Assembly (NCBI GenBank): GCA_016744675.1
Contig: JADGDX010000004.1
Location: 1 to 64,000, forward strand
Direction: 5' to 3'
Length of the DNA stretch: 64,000 nt
From: Desulfuromusa sp.
GTDB taxonomy: Bacteria > Desulfobacterota > Desulfuromonadia > Desulfuromonadales > Geopsychrobacteraceae
Shown: piece after piece, positions 56,441 to 64,000 of the stretch
Layout of the letters: each line of letters begins with the position of its first letter
How positions within the stretch are numbered: position 1 is the first letter of the stretch
Made by a program: the position numbers and the translations under genes
Notes under the pieces: generated by a model
What the model was told of the DNA's origin: nothing
What the model saw: only the letters and a program-made list of their open reading frames with translations
Database searches by the model: none

Positions 56441-57793
56441 TTATTGCTTGCCCTCATAGAGAATATTCCAATCGCCCTGTTCTTTAACCATATATAAGCG
56501 CTTATGCAGGTTGCCACTGAGGTTATTTGAACGATAATGCTGAACAAAATTAGCCACAACCATCGGCAGGCCGTCTTCATTGACCGGATACGTTAAAACT
56601 GAAATGTCGGAGAGATCGATTTTCTGAAAGGTCTTCCCAGAAAAAACTCTTTTCTTATATTCCCCCCAACTTTTTTTATCGTAAGATTTCGACCAAAAAT
56701 CGGGTGAATACATATCAAGATAACTAACGATATCAGCCTTTTCCCAAGTCTGCCTCCAAGTCTCTAACGCAGATTGGATTTCAATGTTCTGGTCAAGCCA
56801 ATCTCGACTTGATATCCATTGAACAGACTCACTGATGACAACTGGTGTACGTCCCACTTCAACATACTGACTGATAAGTGTGAATTCATCATTTGTCAAA
56901 ACAACACAGCCCTCACTGTCGAGTGGAGGACGACTGTAAAGTGACTTATCTGTTCCATGCAGCCAAATTCCGCTGCCAGTCTTTTTCAAGCGACGATCAT
57001 ATTCATTTGGATAATTTACCGGAAATGCGCCACTTCCATAAAGTGGTGGTAACTTTTCATCTGGCAAGAAACTGGTCACAAAATAGACACCATTAGGGGT
57101 CTTTAAATCACCTTCACTCAGTTTGTCACCAATTCTCCGACCTAAGACAATATAAAAATCCTCAATAAGTTGAGGTGGCAACCCGGGTCCAGAATTACGA
57201 TAAACATACAGACGATTTTTACTCTTATCGACAATCAGAGCATACTCAGTGTTGTTGCTTAGAGCGAGCAATGCGCGGGGCACCTCGACATTATCGACCA
57301 GCGAAAGGTAACCCTGCAAGCGTGCCCTTGCCTCACTCTGTAACCGTTCAATACTGTGATGATGCAAAGGAGCCGCTTTTGCAAGCAAAGCATTCGACCC
57401 GAGCGAATCAACTTGGTTAAATCGAGCAAGCAACAAATCCCCGAGAACCAGATGTGCTAATTGAAATTTAGGGGCACGCGACGTTAATTCCTGCAACTCT
57501 GAAATAGCATCAACCAACCCACCGACCTGAAACAGAAGCAATCCTTTTAGCAAGCTTGCCTCAAAGTCGTCAGAATTACGCTGCAAACGGCCATTGAGAC
57601 GTCCCAACAAAACTTGGGAACGTTCATCTATCATCACCCGTGACTTTATCGTGTCATTGCTAACAACAGAAAGATCGGGCTGCGCGATGCTTGTCTCAGT
57701 TGATAGTTGTGGCCATAATGCTCCAACTTTTGCCCCGGTCAGGCCAAATAAAACAAGAAAAGTAACTGATATTGAAATTCTTTTATATTTCAA
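56441..57793 (-). CDS. L,D-transpeptidase with C-terminal NTF2-like domain
   Basis: 450-aa exported enzyme: signal or anchor SISVTFLVLFGLTGAKVGAL, TPR-like helices (about 60-170), YkuD catalytic domain (about 183-320) with His279 in IWLHGTDKS and Cys296 in DSEGCVVLTNDE, and a C-terminal NTF2/SnoaL-like domain (about 335-450). Such enzymes make 3-3 peptidoglycan crosslinks or attach proteins; the Cds6-type L,D-transpeptidases have this layout. The start is TTG 57793, overlapping the stop of the pseudokinase gene (TTGA), so the two are probably translated together. The same NTF2-like tail occurs in the upstream protein. Confidence 0.9.
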   Translation of the reverse strand: MKYKRISISVTFLVLFGLTGAKVGALWPQLSTETSIAQPDLSVVSNDTIKSRVMIDERSQVLLGRLNGRLQRNSDDFEASLLKGLLLFQVGGLVDAISELQELTSRAPKFQLAHLVLGDLLLARFNQVDSLGSNALLAKAAPLHHHSIERLQSEARARLQGYLSLVDNVEVPRALLALSNNTEYALIVDKSKNRLYVYRNSGPGLPPQLIEDFYIVLGRRIGDKLSEGDLKTPNGVYFVTSFLPDEKLPPLYGSGAFPVNYPNEYDRRLKKTGSGIWLHGTDKSLYSRPPLDSEGCVVLTNDEFTLISQYVEVGRTPVVISESVQWISSRDWLDQNIEIQSALETWRQTWEKADIVSYLDMYSPDFWSKSYDKKSWGEYKKRVFSGKTFQKIDLSDISVLTYPVNEDGLPMVVANFVQHYRSNNLSGNLHKRLYMVKEQGDWNILYEGKQ

Positions 57794-59925
57794 CGGATGA
57801 CCCCTAAAGACCGTTCACGTAGAATGGTCCAGCCTTGGTCAGTTAACATCAAATCAAAAACCTTACGCGTCCTATCAGAAAGAAGTTCACTTTTATAGCC
57901 CTGAATAGCATCAACTCGCCAACGACCATCCCCCAGATTAGTTAAAATAAGACCATCAAGAGCTACCTCAATCCTTTCAGGTGCGGTTATGCGAGAGTAT
58001 CGCTGAGACTCCCACACAGATCGTGTTCGCCCGCCAGGAGGAAGAAACTGATCATCATAAAACCTTAAGTATGTTTCTACATCCTGAGTGGACCATGCCT
58101 GGGCCCAGCGCTTCAAGAACTGTTCAGCAGTTTCTTGCGCTGCAACCTCTGCAGGGACAGAAACATTTTCTATCGCTGGTGGTTCGACATCTGCGGTTTC
58201 TACTACCTGCTCATCCTCTTTTATAGGAATAACAACTTTACTAACCAAAACCGGTGTAGCAACATTCTCTTTAACAACAGTATCATCTGCACTCGACAAT
58301 TTTTCAGTTGATACAACTTTAGTCAATTGTGGCTGTCGCTCTGTATCGACTGCAGGATCTTGATCTTCCGCGGTTTTAGCAACACGCTCTTGACCGACCA
58401 AGTCAATACCAGCACTTTCCTTCAGACTGAGAATTCCAAGACTTGAAAAAACTGGTAAAGAGAGATGAGCTTTCGCTTTATCCAACTGCAAAGCGCGACC
58501 ATAAGACCCTCTAGCCATTTCGGCATAGATCAATCCAAGGTTTTGGTATACAGCGGCATAGCTTTCATTTGTTGCCAAAGCTTGCTCAAGAAAATCACGA
58601 GCTTGGTCGTAATTCCCTTGGGCGGCATAAAATGCAGCCAGATTATTATAAGCTCGGGGATCTTCTTGGTGATCGGCTACAATCGACTTAAATACCGCCT
58701 CAGCACCATTCAAATCACCATCAATCCACAGTTCAACTCCACGATCAAGATCGGCATTCAAATCTTTCACAACCATCCCACTTACAGGTTCATCTGCAGT
58801 ATGACTTGATAAGGAGTCCATGTTCATTAGAAAATAAAACCCTGACCCAATCAAAATACCAAGCAACAAAACCATGATAAATCGCCAGAATACAGGCTTT
58901 TTCTCTTGAACTGGCATATCGGGTATGATTTCATCATCCAAATTCTGAGGTTCATCTCCAAGAGGAAAATCTTCCGTTTCTGTATCGAGAAAATCCCCCC
59001 CATGCTCTTTTAACCGAGCTTCAATTCGTGCTGCAAGCTCAGAGCTACCAATCGCATCATCTAAGAGAGAAACTGACTCATCATCCTTAAAACTTTCAAC
59101 GAGTTCTGTACCTTCTGATTCAGGCAACCGAATCTGATCAATCCCATGCTGAGAGGCAAGAAGAGAGAGCTGGTCTTTTATGTCATTTATCGAACTACGT
59201 TCTTCGATAACAGTTCTGACCATTGACTCTAGTAAAGGCTGAAATTCTTTCAATTCACGCGGAAGATCAGGGAAATCACCTTGCAGGTGTTGTTTCGCAA
59301 CAGCAAATGGATCCACTCCTGAAAAAGGAGGTTGACCTGTGAGCAAATGATAAAAAAGACAGCCCAAACTATAGACATCAGCGGCAACACTTGCTGTTTC
59401 ACCACGAACCTGTTCTGGACTCGTATAAAAAGGATCAACCCCTGATTGGTAATCTAGACTGAAGAGTTGACCCAGAGAGAAATCAGCCAAATACGGTACA
59501 GAATTCTCAACATAAATTGTCTCAGGAGAAAGATTCCCATGACACATCTCAGCACTATGAGGACCACTCAAAGAATCATTAATCTTCTCCATAAACTCGA
59601 TAACTTGGCGAGCAGTCATTCTAGCATTGATCGTTTGAGAAAGGGATTCTCCTGGAGGAGAGGGATAAAGGCATGCAGGTTGCCCCTCTATTTCTCCCAC
59701 CCTGAGCGGCACACCGACAGAGGAAAAGTTAAGAGCTATGAGCCTGTCAGTATGATCATGAAACAATTTCTTTTGCTTATCATTAAATTGAGTTTCAGGA
59801 CGAAGAAGAAATAGTTTCCCTTGAAGTGAGTCAGGGCAATCAACAAGGTAACACTGAAAAACAGCGTTCTCAATTAATAGAGAGTTGACCTCACAATCGA
59901 ATACCAACTGACCATTTTCCAGCAT
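57790..59925 (-). CDS. Membrane pseudokinase-TPR protein with C-terminal NTF2-like domain
   Basis: 711 aa. Residues about 1-250 have the Hanks-type kinase fold (YTSPEQVRGETASVAADVYSLGCLFYHLLTGQPPF is typical). The catalytic loop, however, is HGNLSPETI (129-137) instead of HRDLKPxN, and the metal motif is DFS (148-150) instead of DFG. No clear VAIK lysine is seen in the N-lobe. It is therefore probably catalytically dead. A membrane segment (348-368) separates it from a periplasmic part with TPR repeats (about 385-490), a Ser/Thr/Val-rich linker and a C-terminal NTF2-like domain (about 600-711). Coupled to the L,D-transpeptidase, it may sense and pass on envelope signals. Confidence 0.85.
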   Translation of the reverse strand: MLENGQLVFDCEVNSLLIENAVFQCYLVDCPDSLQGKLFLLRPETQFNDKQKKLFHDHTDRLIALNFSSVGVPLRVGEIEGQPACLYPSPPGESLSQTINARMTARQVIEFMEKINDSLSGPHSAEMCHGNLSPETIYVENSVPYLADFSLGQLFSLDYQSGVDPFYTSPEQVRGETASVAADVYSLGCLFYHLLTGQPPFSGVDPFAVAKQHLQGDFPDLPRELKEFQPLLESMVRTVIEERSSINDIKDQLSLLASQHGIDQIRLPESEGTELVESFKDDESVSLLDDAIGSSELAARIEARLKEHGGDFLDTETEDFPLGDEPQNLDDEIIPDMPVQEKKPVFWRFIMVLLLGILIGSGFYFLMNMDSLSSHTADEPVSGMVVKDLNADLDRGVELWIDGDLNGAEAVFKSIVADHQEDPRAYNNLAAFYAAQGNYDQARDFLEQALATNESYAAVYQNLGLIYAEMARGSYGRALQLDKAKAHLSLPVFSSLGILSLKESAGIDLVGQERVAKTAEDQDPAVDTERQPQLTKVVSTEKLSSADDTVVKENVATPVLVSKVVIPIKEDEQVVETADVEPPAIENVSVPAEVAAQETAEQFLKRWAQAWSTQDVETYLRFYDDQFLPPGGRTRSVWESQRYSRITAPERIEVALDGLILTNLGDGRWRVDAIQGYKSELLSDRTRKVFDLMLTDQGWTILRERSLGVIR

Positions 59926-60003
59926 ACACGACCTCGATAGAACACTTAGAAGATAAATTAATTATTAACAATAATAATACGGCCATTAAAAGGCAAGTAC
60001 TTC

Positions 60004-61041
60004 CTAAGGAAAAGTTGGGACAATGCCCAGCCCCAACGCATCAGAATAAGAACACATAATGTTCATATTCTGCACCGCCTGACCTGCAGCTCCCTTAACG
60101 AGATTGTCTATAGCAGAGACAACGATAACCCGACCTGTTCGCTGATCACTGACAAGGCCAATATCACAAAAGTTGGTCCCTCGAACATAAGCTATATTTG
60201 GAAGTTGATTGCCGGGCATAACGCGGACGAAACGCTCTTTGCCATATCGAAGATGATATATATCGATAAGCTCTTGTGTCGATTTGCTCTCACGCATATC
60301 AGCATAGCAAGTTGACAATATCCCCCGATTGACAGGCAACAGGTGAGGAGTAAAATTCAAACGGATATCACCACCTGACAGGCCTGACAACTCCTGCTCA
60401 ATCTCAGGGGTATGTCTGTGACTAGCAATCCCATAAGCTTTAAAACCTTCATTAGCTTCACAGTAAAGGCTCCCCAGCTTAACCCCACGACCAGCACCGC
60501 TGACTCCCGATTTACTATCAACAATCAAGCTATTAGGATCAATAAGACCGTGCTCAAGGAGAGGCGCCAGAGCGAGGATAACACTCGTAGGATAACATCC
60601 AGGGTTTGCAATCAAGCGAGCTGACTGTAACTGTTCCCGATAAAGTTCGGGCAAACCATAGACGGCTTCATCAAAGAGTTCAGGACTACTATGAGTTTGA
60701 TACCACTGCTCATAGATATTCTGATCATTCAAACGGTAATCTGCAGAAAGATCAATCACTTTACACCCAGCAGACAAAAAGCCCGGAACGACTTCCATTG
60801 CAGATTTATGTGGCAATGCTGTAAAGACTAAATCAGCTCGCCTAGAAATAGCTTCAACATTGAGTGGCTCACATATCAGCTCACAAAAACCAGTTAAAGA
60901 AGGAAAAACCTGATTAATGGGTAATCCTTCGTGCTGACGTGAGGTAACACAACAGATCTCAATCTCTGGATGTCCAACAAGGATACGTATCAGCTCAACA
61001 CCAGTATAGCCACTAGCACCAACGACAGCCACTTTAAGCAT
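60004..61041 (-). CDS. argC: N-acetyl-gamma-glutamyl-phosphate reductase ArgC
   Basis: NADPH enzyme of arginine synthesis, reducing N-acetyl-glutamyl-phosphate to the semialdehyde. 345 aa with [18 protein letters not shown] (nucleotide binding), the catalytic Cys in [15 protein letters not shown] and [11 protein letters not shown]. It follows rpsI on the same strand after a terminator. No other arg genes are next to it. Confidence 0.97.
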   Translation of the reverse strand: MLKVAVVGASGYTGVELIRILVGHPEIEICCVTSRQHEGLPINQVFPSLTGFCELICEPLNVEAISRRADLVFTALPHKSAMEVVPGFLSAGCKVIDLSADYRLNDQNIYEQWYQTHSSPELFDEAVYGLPELYREQLQSARLIANPGCYPTSVILALAPLLEHGLIDPNSLIVDSKSGVSGAGRGVKLGSLYCEANEGFKAYGIASHRHTPEIEQELSGLSGGDIRLNFTPHLLPVNRGILSTCYADMRESKSTQELIDIYHLRYGKERFVRVMPGNQLPNIAYVRGTNFCDIGLVSDQRTGRVIVVSAIDNLVKGAAGQAVQNMNIMCSYSDALGLGIVPTFP

Positions 61042-61089
61042 AAGGAACTCCGTATTTATTGATCATTCTATTCTGCATCAGCAGACACG

Positions 61090-61123
61090 AAAAAAGGGAA
61101 ACCTTTTGGGGTTTCCCTTTTTT
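61090..61123 (-). terminator. Rho-independent terminator after rpsI
   Basis: AAAAAAGGGAAACC and GGTTTCCCTTTTTT form a 14-bp stem with a short T-rich loop and a T tract on the minus strand. It is about 37 nt after the rpsI stop, and argC follows it. Nearly symmetrical, so it could also act on the other strand. Confidence 0.93.
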
Positions 61124-61159
61124 CTTTTTGATTCAAACAGAAAACTACAAATAATGTAA

Positions 61160-61552
61160 TTAACGCTTTGAGAACTGGAAACTCCGACGAGCACCTGCAC
61201 GTCCGTATTTCTTACGCTCTTTTATGCGACTATCGCGGGTAATGAAACCAGCCTGCTTAAGAGTTGAGCGCAATTCAGGATTAACATCAAGGAGGGCTTT
61301 TGTAATACCGTGCTTAATCGCACCTGCCTGACCAGAGATACCACCTCCGGAAACATTGACGTAAATGTCAAATTTTCCCATATTGTCAGTCAATTCCAAA
61401 GGCTGACGAACAACCATTTTGGATGTTTCACGACCAAAGAAAATATCAAGAGGACGCTTATTGACAACGATTTCACCAGTGCCAGGTTTCATCCAAACAC
61501 GAGCAATTGAGGTCTTTCTTTTTCCTGTTGCATAATACTTCTGCTCAGCCAT
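61160..61552 (-). CDS. rpsI: 30S ribosomal protein S9
   Basis: 130-aa small-subunit protein whose C-terminal tail reaches the P-site tRNA. It opens [23 protein letters not shown] and ends [17 protein letters not shown], both typical. 17 nt after rplM, the universal rplM-rpsI pair, with a terminator behind it. Confidence 0.98.
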   Translation of the reverse strand: MAEQKYYATGKRKTSIARVWMKPGTGEIVVNKRPLDIFFGRETSKMVVRQPLELTDNMGKFDIYVNVSGGGISGQAGAIKHGITKALLDVNPELRSTLKQAGFITRDSRIKERKKYGRAGARRSFQFSKR

Positions 61553-61569
61553 CTAACTATCTCCCGAGA

Positions 61570-61998
61570 TTATAACTTAAGTTCTTTAGGTTGCTGGGCG
61601 GAATGAGGATGCTCACCACCGGCATAAACCTTGAGTTTACGAAACATCTTGCGGCCTAATTTATTCTTTGGCAGCATGCCCTTTACTGCTGTCTGCACCA
61701 GCATTTCAGGCTTTTTCTCTAACAATTTTTCGGCATTGATCTCTTTGATGCCACCTTGCCAACCACTGTGGTGATAATATTTCTTATCAGCCAATTTATT
61801 TCCGGTTAACTTGATTTTATCGGCATTGAGAACAACGACAAAGTCACCTGTATCAACACTTGGCGTAAAAATTGGTTTATGCTTGCCGCGTAAAATACGT
61901 GCTATTTCAGTTGCTGCACGACCGAGAACGACATCTTCAAGATCAACAACAAACCAACTTCTTTCAATATCCTGCTCTTTAGCGACCAAAGTACTCAT
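61570..61998 (-). CDS. rplM: 50S ribosomal protein L13
   Basis: 142-aa large-subunit assembly protein. [28 protein letters not shown] and [34 protein letters not shown] are family signatures. First gene of the rplM-rpsI unit, with a strong promoter about 55-80 nt upstream. Confidence 0.98.
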   Translation of the reverse strand: MSTLVAKEQDIERSWFVVDLEDVVLGRAATEIARILRGKHKPIFTPSVDTGDFVVVLNADKIKLTGNKLADKKYYHHSGWQGGIKEINAEKLLEKKPEMLVQTAVKGMLPKNKLGRKMFRKLKVYAGGEHPHSAQQPKELKL

Positions 61999-62051
61999 CG
62001 CATTCCTCTCTAAACTTTAGCTTATAGGTTTGTGGGGCTCACAAAAAGAGG

Positions 62052-62080
62052 AATTTATCTGACTCCCCCTTACCTGTCAA
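62052..62080 (-). promoter_or_regulatory. Strong sigma-70-type promoter of rplM-rpsI
   Basis: Minus strand: -35 TTGACA (perfect), 17-nt spacer, -10 TAAATT. Predicted start near 62045, giving a leader of about 47 nt before the rplM ATG. Confidence 0.82.
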
Positions 62081-62131
62081 GAAAATTCGGTAAATAGATT
62101 CGACATCCCTAGTATTTTTTCAGACACATCC

Positions 62132-62872
62132 TCACGGTCTAAACCAGACTTCCATCAAGCAAAGTCCTTGTGCCGGAGCAGTCAAAGGCGAAGGTGCTGA
62201 ATCTTGCCTGACTAACAACACCTTAATTGTATCAACAGGCCTTTTCCCGCGGCCAATCTGAACAAGAGTACCAACCATCATCCTGACCATATTTCTTAAA
62301 AAACCACTCCCGCAAACATCGATATGAAGCAACGAACCTTCTTCTTTCAAATCAACAGAGAAAATTTCCCTAACAGTCGTCCTCGCTGAACAGCCTGAAG
62401 TTCTAAAAGAAGCGAAATCGTGTATTCCAAGAAAATCTTGCGCAGCCAGTTCCATTTTCTCTAAGTTAAGCGGCTTTTTTACTTGCCAGCTGTTTGTTCT
62501 CTCCAAGGGAGATCGAACCGGATCACGCAAGATAGTATAGCGATATCTCTTACCGCGAGCCGAAAAGCGTGCATGAAACTCGTCATCAACACACTCTGCC
62601 TGACGAACCGCAATATCGTCTGGCAAATAACGATTCAACCCCTCGCGCCAGGCCCCTAATGGCAGATTAAGCTCTGTTGTTAAATGACAAACCATCCCTC
62701 GTGCGTGAACTCCTGAATCGGTACGCCCTGAAGAATAAACAGTATGAATAACACCTGTTAATTGATGGATAGCCTGCTCTAAGCACTGCTGAACAGACAT
62801 CCCGTTAGGCTGATACTGCCAACCAACATATTCGGTCCCGTCATAGGCTAAAATAAGTTTGATTCTAGACAT
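62132..62872 (-). CDS. truA: tRNA pseudouridine(38-40) synthase TruA
   Basis: Makes pseudouridine at positions 38-40 of the tRNA anticodon arm. 246 aa with the catalytic Asp in YSSGRTDSGVHARGM, LAYDGTEYVGWQYQPNG at the start and GSGFLRNMVRMMVGTL near the end. Begins right at the end of the EcfT-like gene (TAAATG). Confidence 0.97.
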   Translation of the reverse strand: MSRIKLILAYDGTEYVGWQYQPNGMSVQQCLEQAIHQLTGVIHTVYSSGRTDSGVHARGMVCHLTTELNLPLGAWREGLNRYLPDDIAVRQAECVDDEFHARFSARGKRYRYTILRDPVRSPLERTNSWQVKKPLNLEKMELAAQDFLGIHDFASFRTSGCSARTTVREIFSVDLKEEGSLLHIDVCGSGFLRNMVRMMVGTLVQIGRGKRPVDTIKVLLVRQDSAPSPLTAPAQGLCLMEVWFRP

Positions 62873-63625
62873 TTAAATTTGCCAGAGTAGAAAAACGATC
62901 AAGATGCCAGCGACCGAAGCAAGAAAGGCTCCTCTATCAAAGGTAGTATCTTCTGAACTCTTTACTTCCTCAAGTGAGGTTTCTCCAGAAACGATATCAT
63001 TCGCCAGCTGGTCGGCACGATCAAATAGTCGAAGAAGAAGTGGTTCAAGGCCAAGTATCCATCCCTTGAATCCAGATAAAATACCAACTTTCTCACCTAA
63101 ACGCTCAGATTTTAAAATTGCGACCTCACCCTGGATGAGCGGGAAGAAATGAAGAACCAACAACAACATCCCACCTGCTTCACGAACAGGAACTTTTACT
63201 CTCTGCAAAGGAGCCAGAAGTGTCGTCAACCCAAAAGCTAACGCTTCGGGACGCGTTGTCCATGCCAACAGCAATGAAAACAGGACCGCAAGAAGAAGTT
63301 GAACGTTAATCATAACCCCTAGCAACAACCCATCATAAGAAAGCCAACTGGTCCCAAAAAGGGTTCGTCCAGGACTAAAAAATAGATGGAGAATCAGCGT
63401 AAAAAGCAACAACCAGCGCAGCATTTTAAAGACACGCAAAACATCCTTAACACCATGAATAGTTGCCCCTGCAGCAAGAAACCAAAGACAAGAGATTAGG
63501 GCTAACCGTAGTGGATTTGAGGCAGAAAAAAGACAGGTGATCAGACCAAGGATAAGAAGGAGCTTCACACGTGGATCAACACGATGAAGAAATGTATTTC
63601 CGGGCCGGTATGCACCTTCAATCAT
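62873..63625 (-). CDS. EcfT/CbiQ-family transmembrane transporter protein
   Basis: Transmembrane subunit type of energy-coupling-factor (ECF) vitamin or metal importers. 250 aa with five to six membrane segments, opening MIEGAYRPGNTFLHRVDPRVKLLLILGLITCLFSAS, where the DPRVKL motif is typical of EcfT. The coupling-helix motif of EcfT (Ala-Arg-Gly) is not clearly visible. I start at ATG 63625 (GGAT about 8 nt upstream) instead of TTG 63637, which lies in the leuB terminator. No ECF ATPase or S component is next to it, so its partners are elsewhere. Confidence 0.85.
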   Translation of the reverse strand: MIEGAYRPGNTFLHRVDPRVKLLLILGLITCLFSASNPLRLALISCLWFLAAGATIHGVKDVLRVFKMLRWLLLFTLILHLFFSPGRTLFGTSWLSYDGLLLGVMINVQLLLAVLFSLLLAWTTRPEALAFGLTTLLAPLQRVKVPVREAGGMLLLVLHFFPLIQGEVAILKSERLGEKVGILSGFKGWILGLEPLLLRLFDRADQLANDIVSGETSLEEVKSSEDTTFDRGAFLASVAGILIVFLLWQI

Positions 63626-63635
63626 ATTGAGATCC

Positions 63636-63695
63636 AAAAAAAGCAGGGTAGTCTCTTGAAATCAGAAACAAGCTTCTGACACCAAGCGACTACCC
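63636..63695 (-). terminator. Rho-independent terminator after leuB
   Basis: Minus strand: GGGTAGTC pairs with GACTACCC, an inner TCAGAA/TTCTGA stem extends the hairpin, and TGCTTTTTTT follows. It overlaps the leader of the EcfT-like gene. Confidence 0.8.
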
Positions 63696-63710
63696 CAGAA
63701 ACAAAATCAG

Positions 63711-64000
63711 TTAAACAAGCTGAGAAATTATTGCATCACCCATTGCCGCGGTGTTGACCTTCTTCTCACTGGCGTCTCCCTGATATATATCCCCGGTGCG
63801 ATAACCATCATTTAAAACTTTCTCTACGGCACCATCGATTGCATCAGCGGCATCGACCATACCAAAAGAATAACGCAACATCATCGAGGCAGAAAGAATT
63901 TGCGCGATCGGGTTTGCAATCCCTTGCCCAGCAATATCAGGAGCACTGCCACCAGAAGGCTCATACATACCAAAGGATCCTTCCGCAAGAGAGGCAGAAG
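63711..64000 (-). CDS. leuB: 3-isopropylmalate dehydrogenase LeuB, C-terminal part only
   Basis: C-terminal end (about 95 residues) of the leucine-pathway enzyme that oxidises and decarboxylates 3-isopropylmalate. The frame stays open to the window edge, so the start is outside; the ORF-track Met at 63968 is internal. [37 protein letters not shown] is the conserved substrate and NAD region near the C-terminus of LeuB. A terminator follows it. Confidence 0.95.
   Translation of the reverse strand, partial: SASLAEGSFGMYEPSGGSAPDIAGQGIANPIAQILSASMMLRYSFGMVDAADAIDGAVEKVLNDGYRTGDIYQGDASEKKVNTAAMGDAIISQLV

Noticed and set aside
56432-56452. AGGGC/GCCCT hairpin at the convergent ends of the DUF1858-like and L,D-transpeptidase genes as a terminator
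   Set aside because: Only 4-5 bp and a weak T tract (TTTT on the minus strand); too weak to call.
63711-63968. 85-aa ORF as a complete gene
   Set aside because: It is the C-terminal end of leuB; the frame remains open to the window edge and the Met is internal.

Overview
The window reads as a chromosomal segment of an anaerobic, respiring Gram-negative bacterium, most likely of the Desulfuromonadales (the Geobacter/Pelobacter/Desulfuromonas group of the former Deltaproteobacteria). The reasons are the lipid A and Bam/Lol outer-membrane genes, two multiheme c-type cytochromes with an NrfD/ferredoxin-type quinol oxidoreductase, a sigma-54-type two-component pair beside them, and gene orders I recall from that group (pheA-tyrA-aroA-cmk-rpsA-sppA-ihfB; queA-tgt-yajC-secD-secF; leuB..truA..rplM-rpsI..argC). 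Base composition looks moderate to AT-leaning. No insertion sequence, prophage, CRISPR array, tRNA or rRNA was seen. The genus call is inference.

Layout. 1-8.3 kb (minus strand): envelope block bamA, skp/ompH, lpxD, fabZ, lpxA, lpxB (partial), preceded by lolC-lolD. 8.3-11.1 kb: lysS, a thioesterase and mutM. 11.2-18.3 kb: minus-strand operon with a TPR lipoprotein, a DUF4292-like lipoprotein and an Opp/Dpp-type peptide ABC transporter (binding protein, two permeases), with a MshEN (candidate c-di-GMP-binding) protein between the permeases. 18.5-22.9 kb (plus strand): a small membrane protein, a 1080-aa SLC5 transporter-STAC-GAF-PP2C phosphatase fusion, a STAS protein and an RsbW-type anti-sigma kinase. 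This is a transporter-coupled partner-switching module and the most unusual signalling system here. 22.9-26.2 kb: NtrC-type regulator and Cache/HAMP sensor kinase, divergent from 26.4-31.9 kb, which holds a candidate sigma-54 promoter followed by a tetraheme cytochrome, a Tat-exported 4x[4Fe-4S] protein, an NrfD-like membrane subunit and a roughly 12-heme cytochrome.

32-45 kb: a membrane protein, HAD phosphatase, lgt and a pseudouridine synthase. Next comes a 6S RNA gene with its own promoter and terminator that the ORF track does not show. Then follow ihfB, sppA, rpsA, cmk, aroA, tyrA and pheA (aromatic amino acids and translation), a secreted rhodanese and a DEAD-box helicase. 45.2-50.8 kb: an aminotransferase coupled to a small QueG-like Fe-S protein, then murB, recJ and a TPR protein. 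50.8-56 kb: secF, secD, yajC, tgt, queA. 56.2-60 kb: a small DUF1858-like protein, an L,D-transpeptidase and a membrane pseudokinase-TPR protein; the last two share the same kind of C-terminal NTF2-like domain. 60-64 kb: argC, rpsI, rplM, truA, an EcfT-like membrane protein and the 3' end of leuB.

Most of the window is ordinary core genome. The parts worth a second look are the SLC5-STAC-PP2C partner-switch module, the pseudokinase/L,D-transpeptidase pair, the MshEN gene inside the peptide-transporter operon, the sigma-54-controlled multiheme operon and the unannotated 6S RNA. All identifications come from reading translations and motifs; no database search was run.
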